Shown: positions 1 to 10,760, counted from the first letter of the stretch. The stretch is DNA of 64,000 nt from Burkholderiaceae bacterium (GCA_030654805.1 JAURWR010000013.1:62001-126000); one strand, 5' to 3'. Notes: generated from the letters alone by a model not told the origin. Program-made: numbers and translations.

Positions 1-1515
1 GAGTTGTGGCAGGAGACGGGTCGATTCGACAAGATGGGCGCCGAACTTCTGCGCGTCAAAGACCGCCACGACCGCGATTTCGTGATCCAGCCGACCAGCG
101 AGGAGGTCATCACGGACATCGCGCGCCAGGAATTGCGCAGCTACCGGGCGCTGCCGAAGTGCTTTTTCCACATTCAGACCAAGTTCCGGGACGAGCGCCG
201 TCCACGCTTCGGCGTGATGCGTGGGCGCGAGTTCACGATGAAGGACGCGTACTCTTTCGACCGGGACGTCGAGTCGGCTGCGAAGAGTTACGACGCGATG
301 TACGCGGCCTATGTGCGTGTCTTCGAGCGCATGGGCTTGACCTTCCGCGCGGTGGCCGCAGACACCGGCGCCATCGGCGGCGACCGCTCGCACGAGTTCC
401 AGGTCATCGCCGACACGGGTGAAGACGCGATCGCGTATTGCGCCACCTCGAGCTACGCCGCCAATGTCGAACTGGCCGAAGCGGTGCTGTTGAACGATCA
501 GCGCCCTGCGGCGTCGCAACCGCTGGTCAAGACGCCGACGCCTCGCAAATCGACCTGCGAGGACGTGGCCGCCTTTCTGGGCGTGCCCCTGCAGTCAACC
601 GTCAAGTCGCTCGTGCTGGCCACCGATGAAGCGTTGCCGGGCGACACAGGCACGAAAACGACGGTCTGGCTGCTGCTGATTCGCGGCGATCACGCCCTCA
701 ACGAGGTCAAGGTGGGCAAGCTGCCTGGATTGAAGGCGGGGCACCGTTTCGCCACGGCCGCCGAGATCGCCGAGCATTTCGGTTGCAAGCCTGGCTACCT
801 CGGCCCGGTCGGGCTGTCTAGCCAGGTGAAGGTGATCGTGGACCGCACGGTCGCGGCGATGAGCGATTTCATCTGTGGCGCGAACGAGGAGGATTGCCAC
901 CTGACCGGGGTGAACTGGGGGCGCGATCTGCCCGAGCCGCATCAGGTCGCCGACATCCGCAACGTGGTGGTTGGCGACCCTTCGCCGGACGGGCAGGGCG
1001 AGTTGTCGATCCAGCGTGGCATCGAGGTCGGGCATGTCTTTTATCTTGGCACCAAGTACAGCGCCGCGATGAAGGCGACGTTTCTCGACGAGAGCGGCAA
1101 ACCCAAGCTGATGGAGATGGGCTGCTACGGAATCGGTGTCACCCGCATCCTCGGGGCTGCGGTCGAGCAGTGCCACGACGGGCGCGGCATGATCTGGCCG
1201 GTGGCCATCGCACCGTTTGCCGTGGTGATCTGCCCTGTCGGATACGACCGGTTCCCCCAGGTGAAAGCGGCGGCCGACGAGTTGCACCGATCGCTGCTGG
1301 AAGCCGGTGTCGACGTGGCCCTCGACGATCGCGGAGAACGTCCCGGTGCGATGTTTGCCGATTGGGAACTCATCGGCGTGCCGCATCGGGTCGCGATCGG
1401 CGAGCGCAGCCTCAAGGACAACCTGGTCGAGTACCAGGGGCGGCAGGACCAGCAATCTACACCGGTACCGATCGACCAGATCCGGGGCTGGCTGATGGAG
1501 AAGTTGACGCCATGA
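1..1515 (+). CDS. proS: Prolyl-tRNA synthetase, 5' end cut by window
   Basis: Cytoplasmic class II aminoacyl-tRNA synthetase that charges tRNA-Pro. The reading frame is open to the left edge, so the N-terminus is missing. Visible are the motif 2 region ([19 protein letters not shown]), the long editing insertion domain in the middle of the protein as in bacterial-type ProRS, motif 3 ([10 protein letters not shown]) and the C-terminal anticodon-binding domain. The stop overlaps the start of the next gene by ATGA, which suggests translational coupling. Confidence 0.97.
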   Translation, partial: ELWQETGRFDKMGAELLRVKDRHDRDFVIQPTSEEVITDIARQELRSYRALPKCFFHIQTKFRDERRPRFGVMRGREFTMKDAYSFDRDVESAAKSYDAMYAAYVRVFERMGLTFRAVAADTGAIGGDRSHEFQVIADTGEDAIAYCATSSYAANVELAEAVLLNDQRPAASQPLVKTPTPRKSTCEDVAAFLGVPLQSTVKSLVLATDEALPGDTGTKTTVWLLLIRGDHALNEVKVGKLPGLKAGHRFATAAEIAEHFGCKPGYLGPVGLSSQVKVIVDRTVAAMSDFICGANEEDCHLTGVNWGRDLPEPHQVADIRNVVVGDPSPDGQGELSIQRGIEVGHVFYLGTKYSAAMKATFLDESGKPKLMEMGCYGIGVTRILGAAVEQCHDGRGMIWPVAIAPFAVVICPVGYDRFPQVKAAADELHRSLLEAGVDVALDDRGERPGAMFADWELIGVPHRVAIGERSLKDNLVEYQGRQDQQSTPVPIDQIRGWLMEKLTP

Positions 1516-2126
1516 CGCTGGGTCGACGCGCTGTCTTGATGTCGGGTCTCGCGGTGGCACTCCACTGGCCGGATGCACGGGCGGCCGGCCAGGCCGAAGA
1601 GCCGCTGGCCGACGCCGTGCGCACGGCGCTCTCGGCGGCGGTGGGTGACTTCGCACCGCCCAGACCATCGTTTGACACGATGGAGCAGCGGCTGGCTTAC
1701 CTGCGCTGGCTGAGCGCGGCCAGCGATCGCCTCAAGAAACGCAAGGCGGAGTACGAGGCGCGGGTCGAGTTTCTGGAAACGGTCTGGTACGAGAGCAAGC
1801 GCAAGGGCCTGGACCCGACGCTGGTGCTGGGTTTGATCCAGGTCGAAAGCGGGTTCCGGAAGTACGCGATCAGCAGCGTCGGCGCTCGCGGCTATATGCA
1901 GGTGATGCCGTTCTGGGCGCGCTTGATCGGCGATGGCAAGGTGGACAAACTGTTCCACATGCAGACGAACCTGCGTTTCGGCTGTGTGATCCTGCGCCAC
2001 TACCTCGATATCGAGCGCGGTGATCAGTTCCTGGCTTTGGGTCGCTACAACGGCAGCCGGGGCCGCCCCGAGTATCCCAATCTGGTTTTTGGCGCTCGCC
2101 GCCAATGGGATGTGATGTCGGCCTGA
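1512..2126 (+). CDS. Lytic transglycosylase, SLT family, exported
   Basis: Periplasmic enzyme predicted to cleave peptidoglycan glycan strands. The 204-residue protein starts at the ATG overlapping the proS stop. The N-terminus has paired arginines and a hydrophobic stretch ([14 protein letters not shown]) ending near ARAA, so a signal peptide is likely, possibly of Tat type. The SLT core is seen as LIQVESGF, with the catalytic Glu, followed by [10 protein letters not shown] and later ALGRYNGS. A longer open frame upstream lies inside proS and was not used. Confidence 0.9.
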   Translation: MTLGRRAVLMSGLAVALHWPDARAAGQAEEPLADAVRTALSAAVGDFAPPRPSFDTMEQRLAYLRWLSAASDRLKKRKAEYEARVEFLETVWYESKRKGLDPTLVLGLIQVESGFRKYAISSVGARGYMQVMPFWARLIGDGKVDKLFHMQTNLRFGCVILRHYLDIERGDQFLALGRYNGSRGRPEYPNLVFGARRQWDVMSA

Positions 2127-2141
2127 CGTTTGCCGACGGTA

Positions 2142-2732
2142 TTACAGGCCAGTCCACGACTTTGGTGAGGCAGCTTCGACACCGATCAGCGCCAGCACGC
2201 GCTCCACGGTGTCATTGATCAATTCATCGATGCTCTGCGGCCTCAGATAGAACGCGGGCAAGGGTGGGAAGATGATTCCACCCATCTCCGTGACAGCGGT
2301 CATGTTGCGCAGATGCGCCAGATTGAACGGGGTTTCCCTCACCATCAGCACCAGACGCCGCCGCTCCTTCAGTGTCACGTCGGCTGCGCGGGTCATCAGG
2401 TTGTCGGACAACCCGTGCGCAACCGCAGCCAGCGTCTTCATAGAACAGGGCGCGACAACCATGGCGTGGGTGGCAAAGGAGCCGCTGGCAATCGCCGCGC
2501 CGACATCGGCGGGGCTGTAGGCGTGATCTGCTAGGCGCTCGAGTGCTTTTCGGTCCAGTCCGAGCTCGTGATGCACATTGAGCACGCCAGCCGAACTGGC
2601 GATCAAGTGGGTTTCGCACCCGGAGGCCCGGCAGCGTTCAAGGAGGCGAATGGCGTAGATTGCTCCGGTCGCGCCTGAAATGCCGATCACGATCCGTGGG
2701 CGATGACCCGCAGTGCTTGGGGTGGGATTCAC
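2142..2732 (-). CDS. ubiX: Flavin prenyltransferase UbiX
   Basis: Makes prenylated FMN, the cofactor of the UbiD decarboxylase in ubiquinone synthesis. The 196-residue length fits the family. The N-terminal flavoprotein fold reads IVIGISGATGAIYAIRLLE. Further typical segments are HAMVVAPCSMKTLAAVAHG and ERRRLVLMVRETPFN. The start is a GTG with no strong ribosome binding site, and no better start is visible before the conserved fold. It lies 20 bp after grxD on the same strand and is probably cotranscribed. Confidence 0.95.
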   Translation of the reverse strand: MNPTPSTAGHRPRIVIGISGATGAIYAIRLLERCRASGCETHLIASSAGVLNVHHELGLDRKALERLADHAYSPADVGAAIASGSFATHAMVVAPCSMKTLAAVAHGLSDNLMTRAADVTLKERRRLVLMVRETPFNLAHLRNMTAVTEMGGIIFPPLPAFYLRPQSIDELINDTVERVLALIGVEAASPKSWTGL

Positions 2733-2752
2733 GCGCCGGGCGTTGGAGGGTT

Positions 2753-3064
2753 TCAGCTCTTCAACAGGGATTGAAGCTCTCCGGCCTCATGCATCTCGGC
2801 CATGATGTCCGAACCGCCGACGAATTCACCCTTCACATACAACTGCGGAATCGTCGGCCAGTTGGCATATCCCTTGATTCCCTGGCGAATTCCTTCATCG
2901 TCGAGAACGTTGAATGTTTTCACGTTCGTGGCGCCGCAGGCCTTCAGGATCTGGATGGCTCGGCCGGAGAAACCGCACATCGGGAACTGAGCGGTTCCCT
3001 TCATGAAGAGGACCACCTCATTTCCCTTGACCAGGTCGTCGATTCGCTTATGAACGTCGTTCAT
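2753..3064 (-). CDS. grxD: Monothiol glutaredoxin, Grx4 family (CGFS type)
   Basis: Iron-sulfur cluster carrier and monothiol glutaredoxin of the cytoplasm. The CGFS active site appears in QFPMCGFSGRA, followed by the conserved WPTIPQLYVKGEFVGGSDI segment. The start at 3064 was preferred over an upstream in-frame start at 3085 because a GGAG ribosome binding site lies a few bases before it and the family begins here. Length is 103 residues. Confidence 0.95.
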   Translation of the reverse strand: MNDVHKRIDDLVKGNEVVLFMKGTAQFPMCGFSGRAIQILKACGATNVKTFNVLDDEGIRQGIKGYANWPTIPQLYVKGEFVGGSDIMAEMHEAGELQSLLKS

Positions 3065-3154
3065 GGGGATTCTCCACAAAGGCATATTTAAGGAGGCGCG
3101 AGATTACACGAGATCGCGCGGCCTTTGCCGTCTCCTGGTTGTTGAGCAGGGGAC

Positions 3155-3742
3155 TCAGAACGAGTAGGAAACCCCGAGCTGAAGCAGTGGCGCCAACCTC
3201 AGATCACGCAGCAAATCGTCAATGCTTTGAGGGCCTGTGAGTACGTTTCCTAACTTCACCGCCGATCGCGGACTCATCGCCATCAGTCCGAAGTCGGCGC
3301 TGAATCCCCAACCCGTGCGGCTTGGGAGATCGGTGTAGCCCACCCCGAAATAGGGCACAGCTCCGCCGTCGCTGTTCTTGCCGTCCAGCAAGGCCGCAGC
3401 AGCGCTGGATGCCCCGAAATTGCGAGGCCCGACCATCAGTCCGCTGGTGGCGCGGAATCCGCTGAAAGTGGCTGAAGACGTCCCTGAAGCAGACGATTTG
3501 AAGAAGAAATCGCCCAAGATACTGAGTCCGGGTCCTTGCAGGCCATGAGCGTGGGTTGCGATGTTGTATGGGGCGGCGTAACTGCTGTGGCCCAGACCGT
3601 GGTTGAGTTCGATCCGCGCCTGCCACTGGCCGGCGAGCCATCCGCTGCTGGACGGCTCAAGTCCCTGGCCTTCCTGACACCAAACCGGCGCCCCTGCGAA
3701 GACAAGGGCCAAGGTGGCGATTTGTGCGTATCTCATCCGCAT
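3155..3742 (-). CDS. Exported protein, probable outer-membrane beta-barrel
   Basis: Unrecognised 195-residue protein. It has a signal peptide (hydrophobic ALVFAGAPVWCQ), many short alternating segments rich in Gly, Ser and aromatic residues, and ends LLQLGVSYSF. A terminal Phe is the usual signal for outer-membrane barrel insertion. It sits between prmC and grxD, which are often directly adjacent in related bacteria, so it looks like a lineage-specific insertion into that gene string. Confidence 0.7.
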   Translation of the reverse strand: MRMRYAQIATLALVFAGAPVWCQEGQGLEPSSSGWLAGQWQARIELNHGLGHSSYAAPYNIATHAHGLQGPGLSILGDFFFKSSASGTSSATFSGFRATSGLMVGPRNFGASSAAAALLDGKNSDGGAVPYFGVGYTDLPSRTGWGFSADFGLMAMSPRSAVKLGNVLTGPQSIDDLLRDLRLAPLLQLGVSYSF

Positions 3743-3913
3743 GATCGTGCTCCCGAAGTATGTGAAGCGAATATCCTCACTTCCATCCTACGACCATCGC
3801 ACACGGTCAGTGGCGCCCCCTGTTGGGGAATCCCTCACATATCCATCCAATCGGAACTAGGGACTGCGTGAAGTGTGTATTCACTAACAAAATATAACGC
3901 TTCGCCAGCGTGA

Positions 3914-4798
3914 TTAACGATCCAGCGAGCGGGTGCCGAGTCGTCCGCCTGAGCAGCGCTCCCGCCCGGTCAGGTCGATGCGCGTCTGCACGTTCTCGAA
4001 CCCGACGACGCAGAGGCGCTGACGGACTGCTTCGGCCTGATCGTGACCATGCTCCAGCAGCAGCCAACCGCCAGCGGCCAAGTGGTCCGGCGCGTCATCG
4101 ATGATCTCGTGCAGATCCGACAAGCCGTTCTCGCCGGAAACCAGGGCGCTCTGTGGCTCGTACCGAAGCGCGGCCAGATGCTCGTCCCCGGGCGCGATGT
4201 AGGGCGGGTTGGACAGTGCCAGGTGAAAACGCCGCCCCGACAGTGCAGACCACCAACTGCCCTGCACCAGGTCCATGGTCAAGCCGAGGCCGTCGGCGTT
4301 GCTGCGGGCGACTTCCAGTGCCGACGCAGCAAGATCGACGGCCGCCACAGCTGCCGTCGCCCAGCGACGCTTGATCGCCAGTGCGATGGCACCGCTGCCG
4401 GTGCCCAGGTCGACGACCTGGGGCGCCACGATCGCCGATAACTCCCCCATCAGCAGCTCCAGCCCCCATTCGACGAGCGTTTCTGTGTCGGGGCGTGGGA
4501 TCAGGACATGCGGTCCGACCCGCAATTGGAGCCCATGGAATTCCTTTTCGCCGAAAAGATAGGCCAGCGGCTCGCCGGCCGCGCGGCGGCTTATCCAGTG
4601 GGTGTATCGCACGCGTTGGTCTTCGCTTAGCAGCGCGTCATCGTGTGCGATCAACCATGTCCGTGGCTGGCCGAACAGCTTCTCAAGCATCCATTGTGCA
4701 TCCAGTCGATCGACGCCGCAGGCCGCCGCTGAAGTCAGCGCCTGCGCGATCGACAGCGATTCGGTCGGGCGTGCTTCCGATGCCGCAGTGTCGATCAC
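3914..4798 (-). CDS. prmC: Peptide chain release factor N5-glutamine methyltransferase
   Basis: Methylates the Gln of the GGQ motif in release factors. The 294-residue protein has an N-terminal helical domain and a Rossmann methyltransferase domain with the SAM motif [14 protein letters not shown]. The catalytic NPPY motif is seen in [11 protein letters not shown]. It starts with GTG overlapping the prfA stop (GTGA), so it is coupled to its own substrate gene. Confidence 0.96.
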   Translation of the reverse strand: MIDTAASEARPTESLSIAQALTSAAACGVDRLDAQWMLEKLFGQPRTWLIAHDDALLSEDQRVRYTHWISRRAAGEPLAYLFGEKEFHGLQLRVGPHVLIPRPDTETLVEWGLELLMGELSAIVAPQVVDLGTGSGAIALAIKRRWATAAVAAVDLAASALEVARSNADGLGLTMDLVQGSWWSALSGRRFHLALSNPPYIAPGDEHLAALRYEPQSALVSGENGLSDLHEIIDDAPDHLAAGGWLLLEHGHDQAEAVRQRLCVVGFENVQTRIDLTGRERCSGGRLGTRSLDR

Positions 4799-5892
4799 GC
4801 TTCGCCGCTTTCAAGCAGCGCGAGTTGCTCGGCTGCGCTGGCTGCCTGCAGTGCTGCCATGACCTCGTCGAGATCGCCGTCAAGCACCGACTGGAGCTTG
4901 TAAAGCGTCAGGTTGATCCGGTGATCGGTCAGCCGGCCCTGTGGGAAGTTGTAGGTGCGGATGCGATCGCTTCGGTCGCCGGTGCCGATCAAACCCTTGC
5001 GTGTGGCTGCGTCCTTCGCGGCGCGCTCGCTGCGGTCCTTGTCACGCAGGCGGGCGACGAGCACTGCCATGGCTTTCGCCTTGTTGCGGTGTTGTGATCG
5101 GTCATCTTGGCACTCAGCCACCAGTCCCGTCGGCAGGTGCGTGATGCGGATCGCGCTGTCGGTCTTGTTGACGTGCTGACCGCCCGCCCCGCTGGCCCGG
5201 AAGGTGTCGATGCGCAGTTCGGCCGGGTTGAGCTGGACCTCCTCGGCGGCATCGGATTCGGGCAGCACCGCGACCGTGCAGGCACTGGTGTGGATGCGTC
5301 CCTGCGTCTCGGTGGTGGGCACGCGCTGCACGCGGTGTCCGCCGGATTCGAACTTGAGACGGCCATACACGCCGTCGCCTTCGATCCGGATCACCACCTC
5401 CTTGTAGCCACCAAGGTCTGAGACGCTTTCGGACATCAGCTCCGTCCTCCACCCCTGGCGCTCGGCGTGACGCAGGTACATGCGTGCGATGTCGGCTGCG
5501 AACAGCGCCGATTCGTCGCCACCCGTGCCGGCGCGAATTTCGACAAAGGCATTGCGCACATCGTCCGGGTCGCGAGGCAGCAAAGCCGTCTGTAATGCCT
5601 GGTGCAGCCGTTCGGCTTCGGCCTCGGCGGAAATGACTTCATCGCGAGCCATCTGGGCCATCTCGGGGTCATCGTCTGAGCGTTCCAGGATCGTGCGTGC
5701 CGACGCCGCATCGGCCTCACGCGCTTCGTACTGGCGGAACAGGCCGACCACGTTGTTCGCTTCGGCGTGCTCGCGGCTCAGCGCACGGAAACGCTGCATG
5801 TCGCTGGCCACGGATGGGTCGGCGAGCGTGGCCTCCAGCTCGTTGAGCCGCAAGGCCAGGCGTTCGAACTGTTGTCGAAGGGAGGCTTTCAT
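4795..5892 (-). CDS. prfA: Peptide chain release factor 1
   Basis: Recognises UAA and UAG stop codons and triggers peptide release. Length (365 residues) is normal. The GGQ loop is in [18 protein letters not shown]. The codon-recognition tripeptide region reads [14 protein letters not shown], which fits the PxT motif of RF1 rather than the SPF motif of RF2. It lies between hemA and prmC, a common arrangement. Confidence 0.97.
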   Translation of the reverse strand: MKASLRQQFERLALRLNELEATLADPSVASDMQRFRALSREHAEANNVVGLFRQYEAREADAASARTILERSDDDPEMAQMARDEVISAEAEAERLHQALQTALLPRDPDDVRNAFVEIRAGTGGDESALFAADIARMYLRHAERQGWRTELMSESVSDLGGYKEVVIRIEGDGVYGRLKFESGGHRVQRVPTTETQGRIHTSACTVAVLPESDAAEEVQLNPAELRIDTFRASGAGGQHVNKTDSAIRITHLPTGLVAECQDDRSQHRNKAKAMAVLVARLRDKDRSERAAKDAATRKGLIGTGDRSDRIRTYNFPQGRLTDHRINLTLYKLQSVLDGDLDEVMAALQAASAAEQLALLESGEA

Positions 5893-5988
5893 CAGAGTCC
5901 GGGAGTGGGGCTGTGCCGCTCAACAGGTGCCTGGGGTGCGGCCCGATGACGGACATGCTCCACGGGTCGCACGGTCGGCGACGTGGCG

Positions 5989-7311
5989 CTACAGCGAGGA
6001 AGCGTCGGAATCGGAGGCGATCGAACCAGACGCGGGCGTTGCCTTGTTCGCGTTGCCGTTGTTTCGCAGAAACAGGCGTGACACGGTATGCGCCAACTCG
6101 GCGCGGTTGCCGCCATCGGTTGCATTCAGTTCCACCAGGGGACCGTGCAGCATCTTTTGGGTCAGCCCCCGAGAAAGCGACTCGAGCACGGTATCGATGC
6201 TTTCGCCCTTGGCCAGCAGCTTGCGCGCGCGGGCAAGCTCGGCGGCCCGCCACTCTTCGGCCTGGACGTTCAGCGCCTGGATCAGTGGCACGGTGCTGCG
6301 TTGCCCCAGCCAGTTGACGAAACCCTGGACACCGGTCTCGATGATGGCCTCGGCCTGCTGGACGGCCGCCTGCCGTTTCTCACCAGCAATCTGCACCAGC
6401 GACGACAGATCGTCGACGGTGTACAGGTAGACATCGGACAGGCGGCTGACCTCCGGCTCGATGTCGCGCGGGACCGCCAAGTCGACCATGAACATCGGCC
6501 GCCGCTTGCGCGCTTTCAGCGCCCGCTCAACCGCGCCCAGTCCGATGATCGGCAGGGTGCTTGCGGTGCAGGAAATCACCACATCAAACTCGCTCAGGCG
6601 CTGTGGCAGATCGGCCAGCGGAAGCACTTCGGCGTTGAACTTGCTGGCCAGCTTTTCACCGCGTTCACGCGTGCGATTGGCGAGTGCCATCGCACGGGGT
6701 TTCTTTGCAGCGAAATGCGTCGCGACCAGCTCGATCATCTCGCCCGCCCCGACAAACAGGACCTTGAGCTCGCTCAGGTCTTCGAAGAGCTGCGAAGCGA
6801 GGCGCACCGATGCTGCGGCCATGCTGATCGAATGCGACCCGATCTCGGTGGAGGTGCGAACCTCTTTTGCCACCGCGAACGAGCGCTGGAACATCTGATG
6901 CAAGGTGGTGCCCAGTGTGCCGGCCGTGTCTGCCTCGCGCACGGCCTGCTTCATCTGCCCGAGGATCTGAGGCTCGCCCAACACCATCGAATCCAGTCCA
7001 CTGGCGACTCGGAAGGCGTGACGCGCGGCCGCTTCGTTCTCGAGCACGTAGGCGTGTTCGCGCAAGGCCGACCCGGACATGCCGCCGACTTCAGCGAGCC
7101 AGTCGAACGCCGGAGCGACAAGGCCCGCATCGGCGCCGACGTACAGTTCGGTGCGATTGCAGGTCGACACGAGCGCTGCTTCGGGCGAACGCTGCAGGCG
7201 TTGATGGAAGGCCCGCAGCGTCGGCCCGAGCTGTTCGGTGGAAAAGGCGAACCGGCCACGCAGATCGATCGGCGCGGTGGAGTGGTTCAGCCCCAGGGTA
7301 AAGACGCTCAT
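5989..7311 (-). CDS. hemA: Glutamyl-tRNA reductase
   Basis: First committed step of C5 haem synthesis: reduces glutamyl-tRNA to glutamate-1-semialdehyde. The start at 7311 begins [23 protein letters not shown], the conserved N-terminus; the 27 in-frame residues upstream are unlike the family and were left out. The catalytic Cys is in STCNRTELY and the NADPH domain has [13 protein letters not shown]. It heads the hemA-prfA-prmC-grxD-ubiX gene string and is divergent from the next gene at 7425. Confidence 0.97.
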   Translation of the reverse strand: MSVFTLGLNHSTAPIDLRGRFAFSTEQLGPTLRAFHQRLQRSPEAALVSTCNRTELYVGADAGLVAPAFDWLAEVGGMSGSALREHAYVLENEAAARHAFRVASGLDSMVLGEPQILGQMKQAVREADTAGTLGTTLHQMFQRSFAVAKEVRTSTEIGSHSISMAAASVRLASQLFEDLSELKVLFVGAGEMIELVATHFAAKKPRAMALANRTRERGEKLASKFNAEVLPLADLPQRLSEFDVVISCTASTLPIIGLGAVERALKARKRRPMFMVDLAVPRDIEPEVSRLSDVYLYTVDDLSSLVQIAGEKRQAAVQQAEAIIETGVQGFVNWLGQRSTVPLIQALNVQAEEWRAAELARARKLLAKGESIDTVLESLSRGLTQKMLHGPLVELNATDGGNRAELAHTVSRLFLRNNGNANKATPASGSIASDSDASSL

Positions 7312-7424
7312 ATCTGTCAGGCAAAATTTACAGCAATCCGCGAGTCCAGCGTGCCGCCGAACACCCGACCCCGTCCGGGGTGCGCGCGCCAACGCATCAC
7401 CAACCTCCGCATCTCTCGCGAATC

Positions 7425-7697
7425 ATGAATTTTCTCGACTTCGTGTGGCATGTATCCAATTTTGCTGCACCTGCCCTGTTGCTGGGCGCGATCAGCTCCG
7501 GAGTGGTCAAGTTGCTTTGGCGCGGCCAGCTCCGTGACTGGACCTGGATGCAGTTGTGTGGCTCGGCGGTAGCGGCAAGTCTGGCCGTGTGTATCACTGG
7601 CCTGATCGTCACCGGCCGCGACGGGAGGATGGTCACCTACGCCGGCATGGTGTTCGCCTGCGCTGCCAGTCTCTGGTGGAGAACCCGCCGTCCCTGA
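7425..7697 (+). CDS. Small inner-membrane protein
   Basis: Unrecognised 90-residue protein with about three hydrophobic segments (AAPALLLGAISSGVV, AVAASLAVCITGLIV and VFACAASLWW) and a basic C-terminus. It is transcribed away from hemA and converges on miaB. The start at 7425 is the first ATG before a continuous membrane-like sequence. No function can be assigned. Confidence 0.75.
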   Translation: MNFLDFVWHVSNFAAPALLLGAISSGVVKLLWRGQLRDWTWMQLCGSAVAASLAVCITGLIVTGRDGRMVTYAGMVFACAASLWWRTRRP

Positions 7698-7724
7698 CGC
7701 TGGCTGCCAACTGGGCATGCCAGC

Positions 7725-9068
7725 TCAGGCAACGATCGCGTCACCGCGCAGCGAATTCGGGTTGGCCTGCGTGACCGTCACGTTGATCAACTGGCCGATC
7801 AGGCGCGGGTGGCCCTTGAAGTTGACCTTTCGGTTGCAGATGGTTCGGCCCATCAACTCGTCCGGGTCCTTGCGTGAAGGTCCCTCGACCAGGATCTGCT
7901 GACGGGTGCCGACCATCGCCCGGCTGATTTGCTGTGCATGGCCTTCGATAGCCGCTTGCAGCCGCTGCAGGCGCCGCAACTTGATCTCTTGCGGTGTGTC
8001 GTCGTGCAGATTGGCGGCTGGTGTTCCCGGCCGGGGGCTGAAGACGAAGCTGAAGCTGGTGTCGAAGCCCATGTCGTCGATGAGCTTCATCATTTTCTCG
8101 AAGTCGTCGTCCGTCTCACCGGGGAAGCCGACGATGAAATCGCTCGACAGGCTCAACTTCGGTCGCACCGCACGCAGCTTGCGCACCGTGCTCTTGTATT
8201 CCATCGCGGTGTAGCCGCGTTTCATCGCCATCAAGATGCGGTCGCTGCCGTGCTGCACCGGCAGGTGCAGGTGGTCGACGAGCTGCGGCACCTTGGCATA
8301 GACGTCGATCAGCCGCTGCGTGAACTCGTTCGGGTGACTGGTCGTGTAGCGGATCCGCTTGATGCCCGGGATCTCCGCCACATACTCGATCAGCAGTGCG
8401 AAGTCGGCAATCTCGCTCGTGTCTCGGCCCATCGCGCCGCGATAGGCGTTGACGTTCTGGCCGAGCAGCGTGATCTCCTTGACGCCTTGGTCGGCCAGGC
8501 CGGCAACTTCGACCAGCACGTCGTCGAAGGGGCGCGAAACTTCTTCGCCACGGGTGTACGGCACCACGCAGTAGCTGCAGTACTTGGAGCAGCCTTCCAT
8601 GATCGACACGAAGGCGCTGCCGCCGTCGACCCGGGCTGGCGGCAGGTGATCGAACTTCTCGATCTCCGGAAAGCTGATGTCGACCTGCGCGCGCTCCTGC
8701 GTGTTGCGGCGGTTCAGCAGTTCCGGCAGTCGGTGCAGTGTCTGCGGCCCGAACACCACATCGACGTAGGGTGCCCGTTCGATGATCGCGGCACCTTCCT
8801 GGCTGGCCACGCAGCCGCCCACGCCGATCAGAACGCCCTTGGATTTCAGGTGCTTGACCCGGCCGAGATCGCTGAACACCTTCTCCTGCGCTTTCTCGCG
8901 CACCGAGCAGGTGTTGAAGAGGATCAGGTCGGCCTGCTCGACGTCCGAGGTCGGCTCGTAGCCCTCGGCCTGCCGCAGCACGTCGACCATCTTGTCCGAG
9001 TCGTACTCGTTCATCTGGCAGCCGAAGGTCTTGATGAAGACCTTCTTGCCGACGCCGGGCGCCGTCAT
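7725..9068 (-). CDS. miaB: tRNA-2-methylthio-N6-dimethylallyladenosine synthase MiaB
   Basis: Radical-SAM methylthiotransferase that modifies A37 of tRNAs reading UNN codons. In order: an N-terminal cluster domain with Cys in [11 protein letters not shown] and NTCSVREKA, the radical-SAM motif CSKYCSYC, and a C-terminal TRAM domain. The start at 9068 ([15 protein letters not shown]) fits the family; upstream in-frame residues belong to the overlapping neighbour. The first bases overlap the stop of the secreted protein gene (ATGA). Confidence 0.97.
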   Translation of the reverse strand: MTAPGVGKKVFIKTFGCQMNEYDSDKMVDVLRQAEGYEPTSDVEQADLILFNTCSVREKAQEKVFSDLGRVKHLKSKGVLIGVGGCVASQEGAAIIERAPYVDVVFGPQTLHRLPELLNRRNTQERAQVDISFPEIEKFDHLPPARVDGGSAFVSIMEGCSKYCSYCVVPYTRGEEVSRPFDDVLVEVAGLADQGVKEITLLGQNVNAYRGAMGRDTSEIADFALLIEYVAEIPGIKRIRYTTSHPNEFTQRLIDVYAKVPQLVDHLHLPVQHGSDRILMAMKRGYTAMEYKSTVRKLRAVRPKLSLSSDFIVGFPGETDDDFEKMMKLIDDMGFDTSFSFVFSPRPGTPAANLHDDTPQEIKLRRLQRLQAAIEGHAQQISRAMVGTRQQILVEGPSRKDPDELMGRTICNRKVNFKGHPRLIGQLINVTVTQANPNSLRGDAIVA

Positions 9069-9454
9069 GGCTTGAGCCAGGTCTGGGTGCCGGCGTCGAA
9101 GCTCCATGCGGCCGTGTGCTCGGGCTTCGTGGGCCATGGCTTGTTGGCTTTTTCTTCGTCGCGCAGGATCCACAGATCCTTGATCATGCCGGTGTTCTCC
9201 AGCGTGTAGTGGACGGTCTGCTTGGTCCCCGTGAGCGTGCCCGAGAGCACCATCATGTTGTTCTGAGCACGCAGACGGGCACCCGGCGACAGCCGAGCCG
9301 GTGCTCCATTCAGCATCACCTCCGGCGGCACGCCGAACGTGACCTCACCGCGCAATGCATTCTGTGGAAACAATCTGGTTGGCAGATCCTGCGCCCAGCC
9401 GGGCGATGCGCTGGCGATGGTCAGGGTGGCGAACAAGGCGATACAGCGATACAT
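9065..9454 (-). CDS. Small exported protein upstream of miaB
   Basis: Unrecognised 129-residue protein with a signal peptide ([16 protein letters not shown], cleavage after AQA or WAQ). The rest is soluble and probably periplasmic. It overlaps the miaB start by ATGA, so the two are likely translated from one message. Nothing in the sequence points to a specific role. Confidence 0.75.
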   Translation of the reverse strand: MYRCIALFATLTIASASPGWAQDLPTRLFPQNALRGEVTFGVPPEVMLNGAPARLSPGARLRAQNNMMVLSGTLTGTKQTVHYTLENTGMIKDLWILRDEEKANKPWPTKPEHTAAWSFDAGTQTWLKP

Positions 9455-9496
9455 GGTGTCGTCCAGTGGCTGTCGGTGTGAGGTTCTCTCGCGTCT

Positions 9497-9560
9497 GTGC
9501 CCTGGTCTCGCGGCGAGGGCACAGATGAAAACGGCTCCGGGTCGTGAGGACGCGGAGCCG
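9497..9560. repeat. Two adjacent inverted repeats
   Basis: A 7-bp stem GTGCCCT/AGGGCAC (9497-9503 with 9516-9522) is followed by an 8-bp stem CGGCTCCG/CGGAGCCG (9532-9539 with 9553-9560). Neither has a clear T-tract, so these may be factor-independent folding elements or weak terminators rather than standard terminators. Confidence 0.5.
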
Positions 9561-9777
9561 ATCGGAAATCTAATGGTGTTTCAGGGTCTACCGGCCCGCT
9601 CAGTTTTCAGTATAAAAACTCTTTTTAATCAACGGCTTACGATATTTTTTTGGGTCGAAATCTCTTCGAGATAGAGCTCTTAAGTGTAGCTCACTTGCCG
9701 CGGTGCAAGTCGGCGCTGGGGGCGTACTTTCGCAGACTGTGCTCACGCATGGACTTGCCCCTCGTCCCTCTTGCGCC

Positions 9778-9951
9778 GCCACCGCCAACGCCCACAAGCT
9801 GGTGCGCATGATCCACACACCACATGCTGACCATGGGTGCGGAATACACCGACCAGGGCCAGGACGACTACGAAGAGCGCGATCGCGAGCGCGTGCTCCG
9901 TGCGCGCTGTCCCAGCGCGCTGCCAAGCTCGGCATGCAGAGGGTTCCCATC
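9778..9951 (+). pseudogene. Decayed C-terminal end of a transposase, probably IS110-like
   Basis: Three pieces in alternating frames read as one peptide: NAHKLVRMIH (frame of 9778), then MLTMGAEYTDQGQDDYEERD and ERVLRA (9824-9904), then LSQRAAKLGMQRVP (9907-9948). At least two frameshifts separate them, near 9817 and 9905. The pattern YxxRxRxRVLRxLxxRAxxLG resembles the tail of IS110-group transposases as I remember them; the family call is tentative. No terminal repeats or other part of the element were found. Confidence 0.45.
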
Positions 9952-10255
9952 GAACATTCCTGCGGCGGGTTTTCGAGGCACGCAGGTTGCCGAGGCCGTT
10001 CGATCGAATCGGCAGTTCTGCCCCCCTGCGAATGGACTCGGCGCAGATCTACGTCGCGCTGCGGCGCACCAGCCTGGCCGGCCTTGAGTAGCCGTCGCAC
10101 GGCAGCCCAGCCCGACAGGTCGCGCCGTTGACGTGCCTCAACAAGTTGTGTTTGTCGCGCTCGTAAGCTGCGGTATGAAATTGGGGTTGCCGATGCGATC
10201 GACGTCATATTTGATCGCCAGAATGATTTGTCTATTCTTCTGCCTGGAGATCCAA

Positions 10256-10701
10256 ATGAAACGTGTCGTCGGCATCGCTGTGTTGGCATGCACACCACTC
10301 GCCGCGAACGCGGCGCTTCAGTTCAATACAGAAGTTTCTTGCAGCGGCACTCTTGCGATCACGGCCTCCGAGTTCGGGCCATCACGCGTCGAATGCAGTG
10401 GCGATCTCTCATTTACAGGCGCTTCTGTGATCTCGACAACGCCTTTCGACATCTGGTCTGCAAGCACCTTTCCCTGATCAACGTACTGGTCGCAGGACCG
10501 TCACTAAACATATTTTCTGGCGGCATCCTGAACCTCGACGCGTCGTCAACTTTGATGTCTCCGCAGACAACTCTTACAGCGGGTTCCGTGATTCTTGACG
10601 GCACAGTTACGGCCGTGCCATTGCCAGCACCGGCGCTCTTGATGGCCTTAGGCATTGGGGTTTCAGGCCTAGCGCTGAGGCGCAATAACGCTGCCGCATA
10701 A
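10256..10701 (+). pseudogene. PEP-CTERM-type exported protein, frameshifted
   Basis: Starts at ATG 10256 with a signal peptide (VVGIAVLACTPLAANAA) and runs to a stop at 10475-10477. A second frame, shifted by one base, continues to 10701 and ends in a PEP-CTERM-like sorting tail: VPLPAPALLMALGIGVSGLALRRNN, that is a VPLPAP motif, a membrane segment and a basic end. The two halves make one plausible 148-residue secreted protein if one base is missing near 10440-10477. This could be a true lesion or a sequencing error. Confidence 0.7.
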
Positions 10702-10760
10702 CCCTTTACAGGAACTGAACCGCTCTGTGCCTAGAGGAGGCTTTTGGCCTCTTCTATGGT

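Larger units (their letters stand above)
9455..10255. other. Stretch without an intact gene
   Basis: About 800 bases between the exported protein gene and a broken PEP-CTERM gene. It holds two inverted repeats (9497-9560), an AT-rich patch around 9605-9665 and a decayed transposase end (9778-9951). Long open frames on both strands here lack family features and overlap one another, so none is called. Confidence 0.6.

Noticed and set aside
595-1668. Long reverse frame opposite proS
   Set aside because: Shadow of proS in GC-rich DNA; no family features and fully overlapped by a clear gene.
9600-10298. 233-codon reverse frame in the stretch before the PEP-CTERM pseudogene
   Set aside because: Low-complexity Arg/Pro/Ala composition without motifs, and it runs opposite to the transposase remnant, which gives a better reading of the same DNA.
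10725-10757. Short hairpin GAGGC/GCCTC just before the left attachment repeat
   Set aside because: Only a 5-bp stem and no T-tract on either strand; may be a relic of the original tRNA terminator but cannot be supported.
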